Position numbers and translations under genes: made by a program
Origin: Micromonospora sp. MW-13
GTDB taxonomy: Bacteria > Actinomycetota > Actinomycetes > Mycobacteriales > Micromonosporaceae
NCBI RefSeq assembly: GCF_003434305.1
Contig: NZ_QKKX01000009.1
Span: forward strand, 558,001 to 622,000
Direction of reading: 5' to 3'
DNA length: 64,000 bases
Shown here: positions 8,992-18,246 of the stretch, in pieces
Position numbering within the stretch: position 1 is the stretch's first letter
How the letters are laid out: each line of letters begins with the position of its first letter
Notes under the pieces: generated by a model
The model's input: only the letters and a program-made list of their open reading frames with translations
Databases searched by the model: none
What the model was told of the DNA's origin: nothing

Positions 8992-9530
8992 GCGGCGTGA
9001 CGAGCGTTGACAGCCCGGCCGGTACGCCGCCGGGCGAGTGGCCGCCGGGCGAGTGGCCGCCGGGGGCCTACCCGATGGCCGAGCCGGACCGATTCACCCG
9101 CTTCGTCATGCGGGTCTACGCCCGTTCGCCGCGCTGGGCGGTGCCGCTGGCCGCGCTCGGCTGCGTCGGCCTCGGCATGGCGTACGCGCTGCTCAGCGAC
9201 CCGACCCGGGCCGCGCCGGACGCCGCCCCGAGCTGCCTGTTGAAGCTCACCACCGGGCTGGACTGCCCGGGCTGCGGCGGCACCCGCGCGCTCTGGTACG
9301 TGCTGCACGGCGACCTGCCGGCCGCCGCCCGGCACCACTTCCTCTTCGTCTTCGCGCTGCCCTTCCTGACGTACCTCTTCGTGGCCTGGGCCGGGAAGCA
9401 GGCGTTCGGCTGGCGGCTGCCGGAACCACAGATCAGCTCGAAGCTGATCGGCGGGTTCCTGGCCCTCTGGCTGGTCTTCTCGGTCGCCCGTAACCTCCCC
9501 TGGGCCCCCTTCACCTCGATCTACGTCTGA
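8988..9530 (+). CDS. DUF2752 membrane protein
   Basis: A 180-aa protein with the DUF2752 signature CPGCGGTRALWYVLHGDLPAA near residue 90, flanked by three hydrophobic segments. The function is unknown; the family often occurs in actinobacterial and Bacteroidetes genomes. It starts with GTG overlapping the stop of the YcaQ-type gene (GTGA), so expression is coupled. The N-terminus has a short tandem repeat (GEWPPGEWPPG) encoded by a duplicated 15-bp unit, probably a slippage product. Confidence 0.78.
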   Translation: MSGVTSVDSPAGTPPGEWPPGEWPPGAYPMAEPDRFTRFVMRVYARSPRWAVPLAALGCVGLGMAYALLSDPTRAAPDAAPSCLLKLTTGLDCPGCGGTRALWYVLHGDLPAAARHHFLFVFALPFLTYLFVAWAGKQAFGWRLPEPQISSKLIGGFLALWLVFSVARNLPWAPFTSIYV

Positions 9531-9583
9531 CGCCCGCCGGCCCCCGGGCCGGTCGGGTGGGGCTCGGGTACTGTCCCGCGGGC

Positions 9584-9658
9584 CCTTTGGAGCTGAGCCG
9601 TTCGCGTCATCACGGGCCACCGGGACCGGTGACGACGCGAACGACTCAGCTCCAAAGG
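9584..9658. repeat. Long intergenic inverted repeat (palindrome 1)
   Basis: Two 30-nt arms (9584-9613 and 9629-9658) are reverse complements at 28 of 30 positions, with a 15-nt loop. Each arm starts CCTTTGGAGCTGAG and continues into a TTCGCGTC core. The two mismatches (9598/9644 and 9609/9633) are C-A or A-C on the plus strand but G-U wobbles on the minus strand. It lies after the DUF2752 gene and before thyX. It could end transcription or be a REP-like mobile palindrome. Confidence 0.8.
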
Positions 9659-9742
9659 ACCGGCACCCCCGTACCGCCCGCCCCCGCCCGCTTTCCCCGG
9701 CGGCGCAGAGGGGTGACCGATGTTGCACCGGGCGAGCCTGGC

Positions 9743-9780
9743 TTGGGCGCACCGGCGGGCGGCCACTACAGTCCCAGGAA
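9743..9780 (+). promoter_or_regulatory. thyX promoter, leaderless
   Basis: TTGGGC (9743-9748), an 18-nt spacer and TACAGT (9767-9772) form a promoter whose expected transcription start falls on or beside the ATG at 9780, implying a leaderless thyX mRNA. Confidence 0.5.
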
Positions 9781-10526
9781 TGCCGGAGATGGTGCAGCCC
9801 CAGGTCAAGCTGATCGCGTGGACCCAGTTCCAGCCCCCGGACGACGTGCCGTGGTCGACCGACGCCGACGGCGGCCAGGCGCTCGCCGAGTTCGCCGGCC
9901 GGGCCTGCTACCAGAGCTGGAAGAAGCCGAACCCGGCCACCGCCACCAACGCCGGCTACCTGGCGCACATCCTGGAGGTCGGGCACCTGTCGGTGCTGGA
10001 GCACGGCTCGGTGAGCTTCTACTTCACCGGGGTGTCCCGCTCCTTCACCCACGAGCTGATCCGGCACCGGCACTTCTCGTACTCCCAGCTCTCCCAGCGG
10101 TACGTCCCGGAGCGCGACGCCGCCATGGTCGAGCCCCGCGCGATCGCCGAGGACCCGGAGCTGCACAAGCGGTTCGTCGAGGCCGCCGAGGCCAGCGTGC
10201 GGGCGTACACGGAGCTGCTGGAGGGCCTCGAACAGCGGTTCGCCGACGAGGCCAACCCGACGCTGCGCCGCAAGCAGGCCCGGCAGGCGGCCCGCGCGGT
10301 GCTGCCCAATGCCACCGAGACCCGGATCGTGGTCACCGGCAACTACCGGGCCTGGCGGCACTTCATCGCGATGCGGGCCACCGAGCAGGCCGACGTGGAG
10401 ATCCGGGAGTTGGCGGTGGAGTGCCTGCGTCAGCTCCAGGGGGTCGCCCCGAACGTCTTCGCCGACTTCTTCGTCACCACCCTGCCCGACGGCACGCAGG
10501 TGGCGGCCAGCCCGCACGGCGAGTGA
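9780..10526 (+). CDS. thyX: FAD-dependent thymidylate synthase ThyX
   Basis: A 248-aa flavin-dependent thymidylate synthase: converts dUMP to dTMP using methylenetetrahydrofolate, NADPH and FAD. The ThyX signature [14 protein letters not shown] (RHRx7S) is near residues 94-107; other family segments are [21 protein letters not shown] and [19 protein letters not shown]. The ATG at 9780 fits the leaderless promoter; the ATG at 9789 is an alternative. It is followed 53 bp later by dapA, the same neighbour as in mycobacteria. Confidence 0.95.
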   Translation: MPEMVQPQVKLIAWTQFQPPDDVPWSTDADGGQALAEFAGRACYQSWKKPNPATATNAGYLAHILEVGHLSVLEHGSVSFYFTGVSRSFTHELIRHRHFSYSQLSQRYVPERDAAMVEPRAIAEDPELHKRFVEAAEASVRAYTELLEGLEQRFADEANPTLRRKQARQAARAVLPNATETRIVVTGNYRAWRHFIAMRATEQADVEIRELAVECLRQLQGVAPNVFADFFVTTLPDGTQVAASPHGE

Positions 10527-10579
10527 GTCCTGAACCCTTCCCCGCCGACGCTCCGGTGGTCGTCCGCTAGGTTGTGAGC

Positions 10580-11503
10580 ATGACGCACGACCACCCTGTT
10601 GCCACCGAGCGGGCGGTGTCCCGCCCGTTCGGCCGACTGCTCACGGCCATGGTGACCCCGTTCACCGCCGACGGCTCCCTCGACCTCGACGGCGCAGTAC
10701 GGCTCGCGAACCACCTCGTCGACGAGCAGGGCAACGACGCGCTCGTGCTCAACGGCACCACCGGCGAATCGCCCACCACCACCGACGCGGAGAAGGAATG
10801 CCTGATCCGGGCCGTGGTGGAGGCGATCGGCGACCGGGCCAGGGTGGTCGCCGGGGTCGGCACCAACGACACCCGGCACACCATCGAGCTGGCCGCGGCG
10901 GCCGAGAAGGCCGGCGCGCACGGCCTGCTCGTGGTGACCCCGTACTACAACAAGCCGCCGCAGAGCGGGCTGGTCCGGCACTTCACCGCGGTCGCGGACG
11001 CCACCGGACTGCCGATCATGCTCTACGACATCCCGCACCGCGCCGGGGTGCCGATCGCCACCGAGACCCTCGTGCGCCTCGCCGAGCACGGCCGCATCGT
11101 CGCGGTCAAGGACGCCAAGGGCGACCTCACCGCCACCTCGTGGGTGACCAGCCGCACCGAACTGGCGTACTACAGCGGCGAGGACTCGCTCACCCTGCCC
11201 GCCCTGGCGGTCGGCTGCGCCGGCGTGGTCGGCACCTCGACCCACTTCACCGGTGCGCAGACCCTGCGGATGATCGAGGCGTACGACGCGGGCGACACCG
11301 GCACCGCGTTGGCGCTGCACCGGCGGCTGCTGCCCCTGTTCACCGGCATCTTCCGTACCCAGGGCACCATCCTGGTCAAGGCGGGACTGGCGGCCAAGGG
11401 CCTGCCGGCCGGCCCGGTACGACCCCCGCTGGTGGACGCCACCGAGGACGAGATCGCCCAGCTGCGCACGGACTGCGCGGCGGCGGGTCTGGAGCTCCCC
11501 TGA
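10580..11503 (+). CDS. dapA: 4-hydroxy-tetrahydrodipicolinate synthase DapA
   Basis: A 307-aa class I aldolase that condenses pyruvate with aspartate semialdehyde in the lysine/diaminopimelate pathway. Visible motifs: NGTTGESPTT, the Tyr loop VVTPYYNKPPQ (near residue 120), and the Schiff-base lysine in IVAVKDAKGDL (near residue 176). TAGGTT (10568-10573) ends exactly 6 nt before ATG 10580, so a leaderless start there is favoured over the GTG at 10574. It lies 55 bp upstream of the RNase J gene. Confidence 0.95.
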   Translation: MTHDHPVATERAVSRPFGRLLTAMVTPFTADGSLDLDGAVRLANHLVDEQGNDALVLNGTTGESPTTTDAEKECLIRAVVEAIGDRARVVAGVGTNDTRHTIELAAAAEKAGAHGLLVVTPYYNKPPQSGLVRHFTAVADATGLPIMLYDIPHRAGVPIATETLVRLAEHGRIVAVKDAKGDLTATSWVTSRTELAYYSGEDSLTLPALAVGCAGVVGTSTHFTGAQTLRMIEAYDAGDTGTALALHRRLLPLFTGIFRTQGTILVKAGLAAKGLPAGPVRPPLVDATEDEIAQLRTDCAAAGLELP

Positions 11504-11521
11504 TGAACGAACGACACGACG

Positions 11522-11540
11522 GACGCCGAGTGACGGCGTC
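11522..11540 (+). promoter_or_regulatory. Hairpin immediately upstream of RNase J gene
   Basis: GACGCCG (11522-11528), loop AGTGA, CGGCGTC (11534-11540) form a perfect 7-bp stem between dapA and rnj, 18 nt before the GTG. It could be an RNA processing or regulatory hairpin; there is no T-tract. Confidence 0.4.
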
Positions 11541-11558
11541 GCAGAATGAGGTGGACGC

Positions 11559-13247
11559 GTGACCGAGGCGCACAACGAGGGGGAAATGCCCCCGCCGCTG
11601 CCGGAGGGCGGCCTGCGGATCATCCCGCTCGGCGGGCTCGGCGCCATCGGTCGGAACATGACCGTCTTCGAGTACGACGGCAAGCTGCTGATCGTCGACT
11701 GCGGGGTGCTCTTCCCCGACGTCGAGCAGCCCGGCGTGGACCTGATCCTGCCCGACTTCGGGCCGATCCTGGACCGGCTCGCCGACGTGCAGGCGATCGT
11801 GCTCACCCACGGCCACGAGGACCACATCGGCGCGGTGCCGTACCTGCTGGCCCACAAGCCGGACATTCCGCTCGTCGGCTCCCAGTTCACCCTCGCCCTG
11901 GTCGAGGCGAAGCTGGCCGAGCGGCGGATCCAGCCGTACACGCTGACCGTGCGGGAGGGCGGCCGGGAACGGCTCGGCCCGTTCGAGTGCGAGTTCTTCG
12001 CCGTCAACCACTCGATTCCGGACGCCCTGGCGGTGGCCATCCGCACCCCGGCGGGCCTGGTGCTGCACACCGGCGACTTCAAGATGGACCAGCTCCCGCT
12101 GGACGGCCGGATCACCGACCTGGCCGGCTTCGCCCGGCTCGGCGCCGAGGGCGTCGACCTGCTGCTGTCGGACTCCACCAACGCGGAGATCCCCGGCTTC
12201 GTCACCCCGGAGCGGGAGATCGGGCCGGTGCTCGACTCGATCTTCGCCAAGGCGAAGGGGCGGATCATCGTCGCCTCGTTCGCCTCGCACGTGCACCGGG
12301 TGCAGCAGGTCTTCGATTCGGCCGTCGAACACGGCCGCAAGGTCGCGCTGATCGGCCGCTCGATGGTCCGCAACATGGGCATCGCCCGGGACCTCGGCCT
12401 GCTCAACATCCCGGCCGGCCTCGTCGTCGGCATCGAGGAGGCGACCACGCTGCCGCCCGAGCAGATCGTGCTGATGTCCACCGGCTCGCAGGGCGAGCCG
12501 ATGAGCGCGCTGGGCCGGATGGCCAGCGGCGACCACCGGCACATCACGATCGCCCCCGGCGACACGGTGGTGCTGGCGTCCTCGCTGGTGCCGGGCAACG
12601 AGACCTCGGTGTACCGGGTGATCAACCGGCTGGCCCGGGCCGGCGCGGTGGTGGTGCACAAGGACGTGGCGAAGGTGCACGTCTCCGGCCACGCCCCCGC
12701 CGGCGAGCTGCTCTACCTGCTCAACGTGGTTCGCCCGAGCAACCTGATGCCGGTGCACGGCGAGTGGCGGCACCTGCGGGCGCACGCCCGGCTGGGCATC
12801 GAGTCCGGGGTCGCCCCGGACCGGGTGGTGCTCTGCGAGGACGGCGACGTGGTCGACCTGGTCGAGGGCCGCGCCAGCCTGGTCGGCCACGTCAAGAGCC
12901 GGTACGTCTACGTCGACGGCCTGGCCGTCGGCGACGTCAGCGAGTCGCTGCTCACCGAGCGGCGGATCCTCGGTGACGGCGGCTTCATCGCCACCACGGT
13001 GGTGGTCGACTCGGTCACCGGCAAGGTGGTCGGCGGCCCGACCCTATCGGCGAAGGGCTTCTCCGAGGACCCGGAGGCGTTCAACCCGGTGGTCCCGCTG
13101 GTCACCGAGGCGCTGAACCGGGCCGCGGCGGACGGCATCACCGACCCGCACCAGCTCCAGCAGATCGTCCGGCGCACCGTCGGGCGCTGGGTCAACGACA
13201 AGTACCGGCGCCGGCCGATGATCGTCCCGACGGTCGTCGAGGTCTGA
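11559..13247 (+). CDS. rnj: Ribonuclease J
   Basis: A 562-aa metallo-beta-lactamase/beta-CASP ribonuclease acting in mRNA and rRNA maturation and decay. The metal motif THGHEDHIGAVPY is near residues 82-93; other family segments are HSIPDALAVAI, HTGDFKMD, LLLSDSTNAEIPGF and SGHAPAGELLYLLNVVRPSNLMPVHGEWRHL. Full length for the family. The GTG at 11559 is preceded by GAGGTGG. Same strand as dapA and 55 bp after it, the widespread actinobacterial dapA-rnj arrangement. Confidence 0.95.
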   Translation: MTEAHNEGEMPPPLPEGGLRIIPLGGLGAIGRNMTVFEYDGKLLIVDCGVLFPDVEQPGVDLILPDFGPILDRLADVQAIVLTHGHEDHIGAVPYLLAHKPDIPLVGSQFTLALVEAKLAERRIQPYTLTVREGGRERLGPFECEFFAVNHSIPDALAVAIRTPAGLVLHTGDFKMDQLPLDGRITDLAGFARLGAEGVDLLLSDSTNAEIPGFVTPEREIGPVLDSIFAKAKGRIIVASFASHVHRVQQVFDSAVEHGRKVALIGRSMVRNMGIARDLGLLNIPAGLVVGIEEATTLPPEQIVLMSTGSQGEPMSALGRMASGDHRHITIAPGDTVVLASSLVPGNETSVYRVINRLARAGAVVVHKDVAKVHVSGHAPAGELLYLLNVVRPSNLMPVHGEWRHLRAHARLGIESGVAPDRVVLCEDGDVVDLVEGRASLVGHVKSRYVYVDGLAVGDVSESLLTERRILGDGGFIATTVVVDSVTGKVVGGPTLSAKGFSEDPEAFNPVVPLVTEALNRAAADGITDPHQLQQIVRRTVGRWVNDKYRRRPMIVPTVVEV

Positions 13248-13270
13248 CGGCCCGACCCCGCACCGCGTCC

Positions 13271-13306
13271 CGACGCCGGTCCGCCCCGAGTGGCGGGCCG
13301 GCGTCG
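13271..13306. terminator. Bidirectional hairpin terminator between rnj and the YbjN pair
   Basis: 15-nt arms at 13271-13285 and 13292-13306 (CGACGCCGGTCCGCC against GGCGGGCCGGCGTCG) pair fully with one G-T wobble and a 6-nt loop. It sits between convergent genes, so it can serve both. No T-run, as is usual in high-GC actinomycetes. Confidence 0.7.
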
Positions 13307-13337
13307 GCCTGTGCGGGCTGCCGGGTTCCGGTCCCGG

Positions 13338-15155
13338 TCAGGGCAGCGCGGCGACTGCCTCCGCGTACGCGACGCCGGTGGTGACCGCTGCGGTGACCAG
13401 CACGTCGAGCTGCGCCGGCGCCACCCCGTGGGCCAGGTCGGTGGTCACGTCGCCGGCCAGCACCAGCTCCCCGCCGTCGTCGTGCGCGTACGCCTTGGGC
13501 AGCAGCCGGTCGTGGTTCCAGGCGTTGCAGAACGCGTACGCCTCGGCGCGCCGGTCCGTTGGCAGTCGCCGGGTGGCCAGCACCCGCACGTGCAGGATCT
13601 CGCCCCGCTCCCCGGCCTGCCGGAACTCGATCACCGCCGGATCCCACCGCCCGACCACCGTTCCGCCGCCCCGCACCGTCCAGGCGTCCCCGCGCCGGTC
13701 CAGGGCCGCCGTGACCATGGCGACGGTCAGCGCCCCCGGCTCGTCCTCGGCCAGCCCGTCGGGTCCGCCGTCCGTGCCGTCGCCGTCCGCGCCGCGCTCC
13801 ATGTCCCCGCCGTCCACCTCCTCGGCGGGCAGCGGGACCGGGGCGGCGACCGGCCGTTCGGCCAGCCGGGCGGCGATCCGGCCGGACTGGTGACCCGTGC
13901 CGTTGCGGGCGTCGAAGCTGCCGGCGAGCCCGGTCGCCCGCTCGGCCAGCAGCCCGCCGAGCCGGGCCACATCGACGTCGACGTCGACATCGACATCGAC
14001 GTCCGCCCGGCCGACGGCCCCGGCGGCGGGCATCCGCCGGTCGCCCCGCCCCGCCTCGGTGGCGAGGGCGCACAGCAGCGCCCCGGCCGCGGCGAACTCC
14101 ATCGCCGCCATGTCGTCGGCCGGGTGGCCCAGCCTGGGCAACTGCTCGGCGAGGATGTCCAGACCCCGGTCCAGGTGCCCGCCCAGCGCGCAGAACCGCA
14201 GGTGCGCGGCGAGGTACGGGAAGGCCGCCCGCTCCCGCCGGTGCCGCCGGTACGCCTCGACGTGCGCCTGGGCGGCTCGCTCCGGCTCACCGGCGCGCAG
14301 CAGCGGCAGCAGCGCCCCGGCCAGCGCCCGCTCGGGCTGGTCGGTGCAGTACACCGAGTACACCGAGCCAGGCCCGTCCGTCGGCCCGCTGGTCCCGCCT
14401 GGCCCGCTGGTCCCGCCCGGCCCGCTGGTCCCGCCCGGCCCGGTGCCCTGGTCGGGCGGCCGGTCGCCGAGGAGCGGGCGCAGCTCGGCCAGCGCCGCCG
14501 CCCAGTCGCCCCAGCCGGCCAGCAGGTCGGCGCGGCGGGACGGGGCACAGCCCGGACAGCCGGCGGCCGGGTCGGCCGGGGCGGTGCGCCAGCGGTCGTA
14601 CCAGCGGCGGGCCGCCGGCTCGTCGCCGAGGTGGTCGGCGAGCCGGCAGCGCAGCTCGGCCACCAGGTCGCCCGGGGCGTCGTCCGCGTCGCCCGACCCG
14701 CCGGGGGAGCGGGCGAGCTCGTCCAGCGCGGCCCGGGCCTGGTCCAGCCCGACCCGGGGGGTGGTGAACACCGCCTCCACCGCGAAGCGCTGGTAGCGGC
14801 GCAGCTCGGCACCCTGCTCGTCGGTCAGCTCGGGCACCCGGTCGAGGAGCTCCCGGCAGCGGCGGACCGGTTCGAAGAGCCGCCACCGCTCACCCTGCCG
14901 CAGGTACGCGTCGATCAGCGCGAACCGGGCGTCCAGGCCGGTGCGGAGGTCACCGGACGCCTCGGCCGCGGAGACGATCCGTTCCAGCTCGGCGACGCGC
15001 GGCTCGGAGTCGGGCAGGTCCCGCGCGGCGGCCAGCGCCTCGGCCGGGCCCCGGTCGCCGCGCCCCGGATCCCGGGACCGGCCCGCCGGTCGGCCCTCCC
15101 AGCGGCCCCCGAGCCGGCCGTCCCACGGGCGCGGCTGCCCGGCTGCCCTGGTCAT
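13338..15155 (-). CDS. Large YbjN-domain protein with helical repeat region and low-complexity tracts
   Basis: A 605-aa protein with no enzyme motif. Residues 1-230 or so are helical and TPR-like (SEPRVAELERIVSAAEASGDLRTGLDARFALIDAYLRQGE), the middle holds two low-complexity tracts (GGTSGPGGTSGP repeats and an alternating DV run), and the last 125 residues are a YbjN domain (AWTVRGGGTVVGRWDPAVIEF to WNHDRLLPKAY). YbjN folds resemble type III secretion chaperones; function unclear. ATG 15155 overlaps the stop of the upstream small YbjN gene by ATGA, so the two are coupled. The frame is open further upstream but the family pattern does not extend there. Confidence 0.75.
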   Translation of the reverse strand: MTRAAGQPRPWDGRLGGRWEGRPAGRSRDPGRGDRGPAEALAAARDLPDSEPRVAELERIVSAAEASGDLRTGLDARFALIDAYLRQGERWRLFEPVRRCRELLDRVPELTDEQGAELRRYQRFAVEAVFTTPRVGLDQARAALDELARSPGGSGDADDAPGDLVAELRCRLADHLGDEPAARRWYDRWRTAPADPAAGCPGCAPSRRADLLAGWGDWAAALAELRPLLGDRPPDQGTGPGGTSGPGGTSGPGGTSGPTDGPGSVYSVYCTDQPERALAGALLPLLRAGEPERAAQAHVEAYRRHRRERAAFPYLAAHLRFCALGGHLDRGLDILAEQLPRLGHPADDMAAMEFAAAGALLCALATEAGRGDRRMPAAGAVGRADVDVDVDVDVDVARLGGLLAERATGLAGSFDARNGTGHQSGRIAARLAERPVAAPVPLPAEEVDGGDMERGADGDGTDGGPDGLAEDEPGALTVAMVTAALDRRGDAWTVRGGGTVVGRWDPAVIEFRQAGERGEILHVRVLATRRLPTDRRAEAYAFCNAWNHDRLLPKAYAHDDGGELVLAGDVTTDLAHGVAPAQLDVLVTAAVTTGVAYAEAVAALP

Positions 15156-15631
15156 GGCCGTGCCCCGCCCGCGAGCTGCCCGACGGCGGCGGCGAGCTGG
15201 CAACCGGTCGAGATGCCGCAGTCGAGGAGCTGGTCGAGCTGGTGCGGGGTCACCCCACGTTCCAGGTCGGTGATCACCTCGCCGCAGACCAGCGCGCGCC
15301 CGTCGTCGTCCACGTGCACGAAGGCCTTCGGCCAGTACCGGTCGTGGTTCCAGGAGTTGCAGAAGGCGTGCAGCGTCGGCACGTACTCGATGGGGAAGGT
15401 CGGCGTGGCGACGGTGCGCACCTGGAGGATCTCGCCGGCGGCGCCCATTCGCAGGAACCAGATGAGGCTGTCGTCCCAGCGGCCGAGCAGCCGGCCCTGC
15501 GGGTCCACCGAGACCGCGTACCCCCTGGTGCGCAGCACGGCGGCGATCAGCTCGCCGGTCAACGGGCGCAGCGCCCGGCCGGGCCCGGCCGGGGGGCCGT
15601 CCGGACCGTCCTCGATCTCCGGCGACGCCAT
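15152..15631 (-). CDS. Small YbjN-domain protein
   Basis: A 159-aa protein made almost entirely of a YbjN domain: LIAAVLRTRGYAVSVDPQGRLLGRWDDSLIWFLRMG, LHAFCNSWNHDRYWPKAFVHVDDDGRALVCGEVITDLERGVTP. It aligns throughout with the C-terminal domain of the downstream gene (FCNAWNHDRLLPKAYAHDDGGELVLAGDVTTDLAHGVAP), so the pair arose by duplication. The ATG at 15631 has AGAAGGG upstream; a further ATG ten codons earlier is less likely. Divergent from ftsK. Function unknown. Confidence 0.8.
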   Translation of the reverse strand: MASPEIEDGPDGPPAGPGRALRPLTGELIAAVLRTRGYAVSVDPQGRLLGRWDDSLIWFLRMGAAGEILQVRTVATPTFPIEYVPTLHAFCNSWNHDRYWPKAFVHVDDDGRALVCGEVITDLERGVTPHQLDQLLDCGISTGCQLAAAVGQLAGGARP

Positions 15632-15732
15632 CGGGCATCCCTTCTGAGGCGAATAACACAACAGGCGGCTCCGTTCGCGCTGCGACGCGCGGACACGACC
15701 CGGAAAAGCGGCGATCCGCCGGGTCCCGCCGT

Positions 15733-15745
15733 TACGGTGACTCTA
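15733..15745 (+). promoter_or_regulatory. ftsK -10 element, leaderless
   Basis: TACGGT (15733-15738) ends 6 nt before ATG 15745, the spacing repeated at other starts in this window. No convincing -35 element is visible. Confidence 0.4.
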
Positions 15746-18216
15746 TGGCGGGCCGTACCTCTCAGGCGAGCCGGCGACGCGGCGCGTCGCCGCGCGGCAC
15801 CACGAACAGTCGTGCCCGTCAGCCGGCGAAGAAGACCAGCAAGGCGGCGCCCCGGCGGCGCACCGCCGCCGCCCGGCCGGGGCCCGCCGTCCACATCGGC
15901 CGCGCGATCGGCACGGTGTGGATGGGGCTGGCACACGGCGTCGGCTGGGCGGTGCGGGCCGCCGGCCGGCAGGCCGCCTCGGCCCGCGACCTCGACCCGG
16001 AGCACCGGCGTGACGGCGGCGGTCTGTTGCTGCTCGGCCTCGCCCTGCTCAGCGCGGTGGCCATCTGGTTCTCCGGGGCCGGCCCGCTGGGCGCCCGGCT
16101 CGCGGACACGGTCCGGCTCTTCCTCGGGGCGATCTCGGTCGTCGTCCCGGTGCTGCTGTCGATCGGCGCCTGGCGGCTGATGCGTACGCCGGCCGATCCG
16201 GAGCACCGCGGCCGGGGCCTGGTCGGCTGGGGGTCCATGCTGGTCGCCACGGCGGCGATGCTGCACATCGGACAGAACCCGGTGGACTCGGTCCAGCGCG
16301 ACTATGCCGGCGGCCTGATCGGCGCGGGCATCGGCGACCTGCTGGAGTCCGCCGTCACCGCCTGGGTGGCCGTGCCGCTGCTGCTCCTGCTGCTGGTCTT
16401 CGGCCTGCTGGTGGTCACCGCCACCCCGATCAACAAGATCCCGGAGCGGCTCGGGCTGCTCGCCGGGGCGGTCGTCGGCACGCCGCCGGCCGCCGACGAG
16501 GCCGAGGCGGTGGAGGCGGTCGAGAAGAAGCCGGCCCGCCGCCGCCCGGCCAAGCGCGCCGCGCCGCCGCTGCCGGACCCGGACGACTTCGAGGAGGCGT
16601 ACGAGGGCGTCGACCTCCAGGAGACCGTGGTCCTGCCCCGCAAGCCCCCGGCGAAGGTGCCCGCCACCCGCAAGCCGGCCGAGCCGCCGGAGCACTCGCC
16701 CCCGCCCACCCGGGCCGAGCAGCTCGCGCTCAGCGGCCTGTCCGGCGACTACACGCTGCCGCCGGCCAACATGCTCAGCGGCGGCGCCGCGCCGAAGACC
16801 CGGAGCAAGGCCAACGACGAGATCATCGCGGCGCTGACCGGCGTGTTCGACCAGTTCGGGGTCGACGCCGAGGTGACCGGCTTCACCCGGGGCCCGACGG
16901 TCACCCGGTACGAGGTCGAGCTGGGGCCGGGCGTCAAGGTCGAGCGGATCACCCAGCTCTCCCGCAACATCGCGTACGCGGTGAAGTCGCCGGACGTGCG
17001 GATCCTCAGCCCGATCCCGGGCAAGAGCGCGGTCGGCGTGGAGATCCCGAACACCGACCCGGAGAACGTGGCCCTCGGCGACGTGCTGCGCTCGCGGGTG
17101 GCCACCAGCGACCACCACCCGATGGTGGTCGCCCTCGGCAAGGACATCGAGGGCGGCTTCGTGGTGGCCAACCTGGCGAAGATGCCGCACATCCTGATCG
17201 CGGGCGCCACCGGGGCCGGTAAGTCGTCATGCCTCAACACCCTGCTGGTGTCCATCCTCACCCGGGCCACCCCGGACGAGGTGCGGCTGCTGCTGATCGA
17301 CCCGAAGCGGGTCGAGATGACCGGCTACGAGGGCATCCCGCACCTGGTCACCCCGATCGTGACCAACGCGAAGAAGGCGGCCGACTCGCTGGACTGGGTC
17401 GTCCGCGAGATGGACATGCGCTACGACGACCTCGCCGCCAACGGGGTCCGGCACATCGACGACTTCAACCGCAAGGTGCGCAACGGGGAGATCAAGGCCC
17501 CGCCGGGCAGCGAGCGGGAGATGCGGCCGTACCCGTACCTGCTGGTGATCGTCGACGAGCTGGCGGACCTGATGATGGTCGCGCCCCGCGACGTGGAGGA
17601 CTCGGTCGTCCGGATCACCCAGCTCGCCCGCGCGGCCGGCATCCACCTGGTGCTGGCCACCCAGCGCCCCTCGGTCGACGTGGTCACCGGCCTGATCAAG
17701 GCGAACGTGCCGTCCCGGCTGGCGTTCGCCACCTCGTCGCTGGCCGACTCGCGGGTCATCCTGGACCAGCCGGGCGCGGAGAAGCTGCTCGGCCGGGGCG
17801 ACGGCCTCTTCCTGCCGATGGGCGCGTCGAAGCCGATCCGGATCCAGGGCGCCTGGGTCACCGAGCGCGAGATCGCCGACGTGGTGAAGTTCTGCAAGGA
17901 CCAGCGGGAGCCGGAGTTTCGCCCGGACGTGCTGGCCCCGGCGCAGGACACCAAGAAGAAGATCGACGAGGAGATCGGCGACGACCTCGACCTGCTGGTG
18001 CAGGCGGTCGAGCTGGTGGTCACCTCGCAGTTCGGCTCGACCTCGATGCTCCAGCGCAAGCTGCGGGTCGGCTTCGCCAAGGCGGGCCGGCTGATGGACC
18101 TGATGGAGACCCGGGGAGTGGTCGGCCCCTCGGAGGGCTCCAAGGCCCGCGACGTGCTGGTCAAGCCGGACGAGCTGGAGGAGGTCCTGGCCGGACTGGG
18201 CGGTGCGGGGGACTGA
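15745..18216 (+). CDS. ftsK: DNA translocase FtsK/SpoIIIE
   Basis: An 823-aa septal DNA pump. Basic N-terminus, about four membrane segments (residues 60-225), a charged/proline linker to about residue 330, then the alpha/beta motor domains. Walker A is AGATGAGKSS (near residues 486-495) and Walker B is LLVIVDELADLMM. The C-terminal gamma winged-helix domain (ELVVTSQFGSTSMLQRKLRVGFAKAGRLMDLME) recognises orienting DNA sequences. It moves chromosome ends through the division or sporulation septum. Position after rnj matches the conserved actinobacterial order. Confidence 0.95.
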   Translation: MAGRTSQASRRRGASPRGTTNSRARQPAKKTSKAAPRRRTAAARPGPAVHIGRAIGTVWMGLAHGVGWAVRAAGRQAASARDLDPEHRRDGGGLLLLGLALLSAVAIWFSGAGPLGARLADTVRLFLGAISVVVPVLLSIGAWRLMRTPADPEHRGRGLVGWGSMLVATAAMLHIGQNPVDSVQRDYAGGLIGAGIGDLLESAVTAWVAVPLLLLLLVFGLLVVTATPINKIPERLGLLAGAVVGTPPAADEAEAVEAVEKKPARRRPAKRAAPPLPDPDDFEEAYEGVDLQETVVLPRKPPAKVPATRKPAEPPEHSPPPTRAEQLALSGLSGDYTLPPANMLSGGAAPKTRSKANDEIIAALTGVFDQFGVDAEVTGFTRGPTVTRYEVELGPGVKVERITQLSRNIAYAVKSPDVRILSPIPGKSAVGVEIPNTDPENVALGDVLRSRVATSDHHPMVVALGKDIEGGFVVANLAKMPHILIAGATGAGKSSCLNTLLVSILTRATPDEVRLLLIDPKRVEMTGYEGIPHLVTPIVTNAKKAADSLDWVVREMDMRYDDLAANGVRHIDDFNRKVRNGEIKAPPGSEREMRPYPYLLVIVDELADLMMVAPRDVEDSVVRITQLARAAGIHLVLATQRPSVDVVTGLIKANVPSRLAFATSSLADSRVILDQPGAEKLLGRGDGLFLPMGASKPIRIQGAWVTEREIADVVKFCKDQREPEFRPDVLAPAQDTKKKIDEEIGDDLDLLVQAVELVVTSQFGSTSMLQRKLRVGFAKAGRLMDLMETRGVVGPSEGSKARDVLVKPDELEEVLAGLGGAGD

Positions 18217-18246
18217 CCGCGCCGGCGGGGTGGGCACCCCGTGGCG

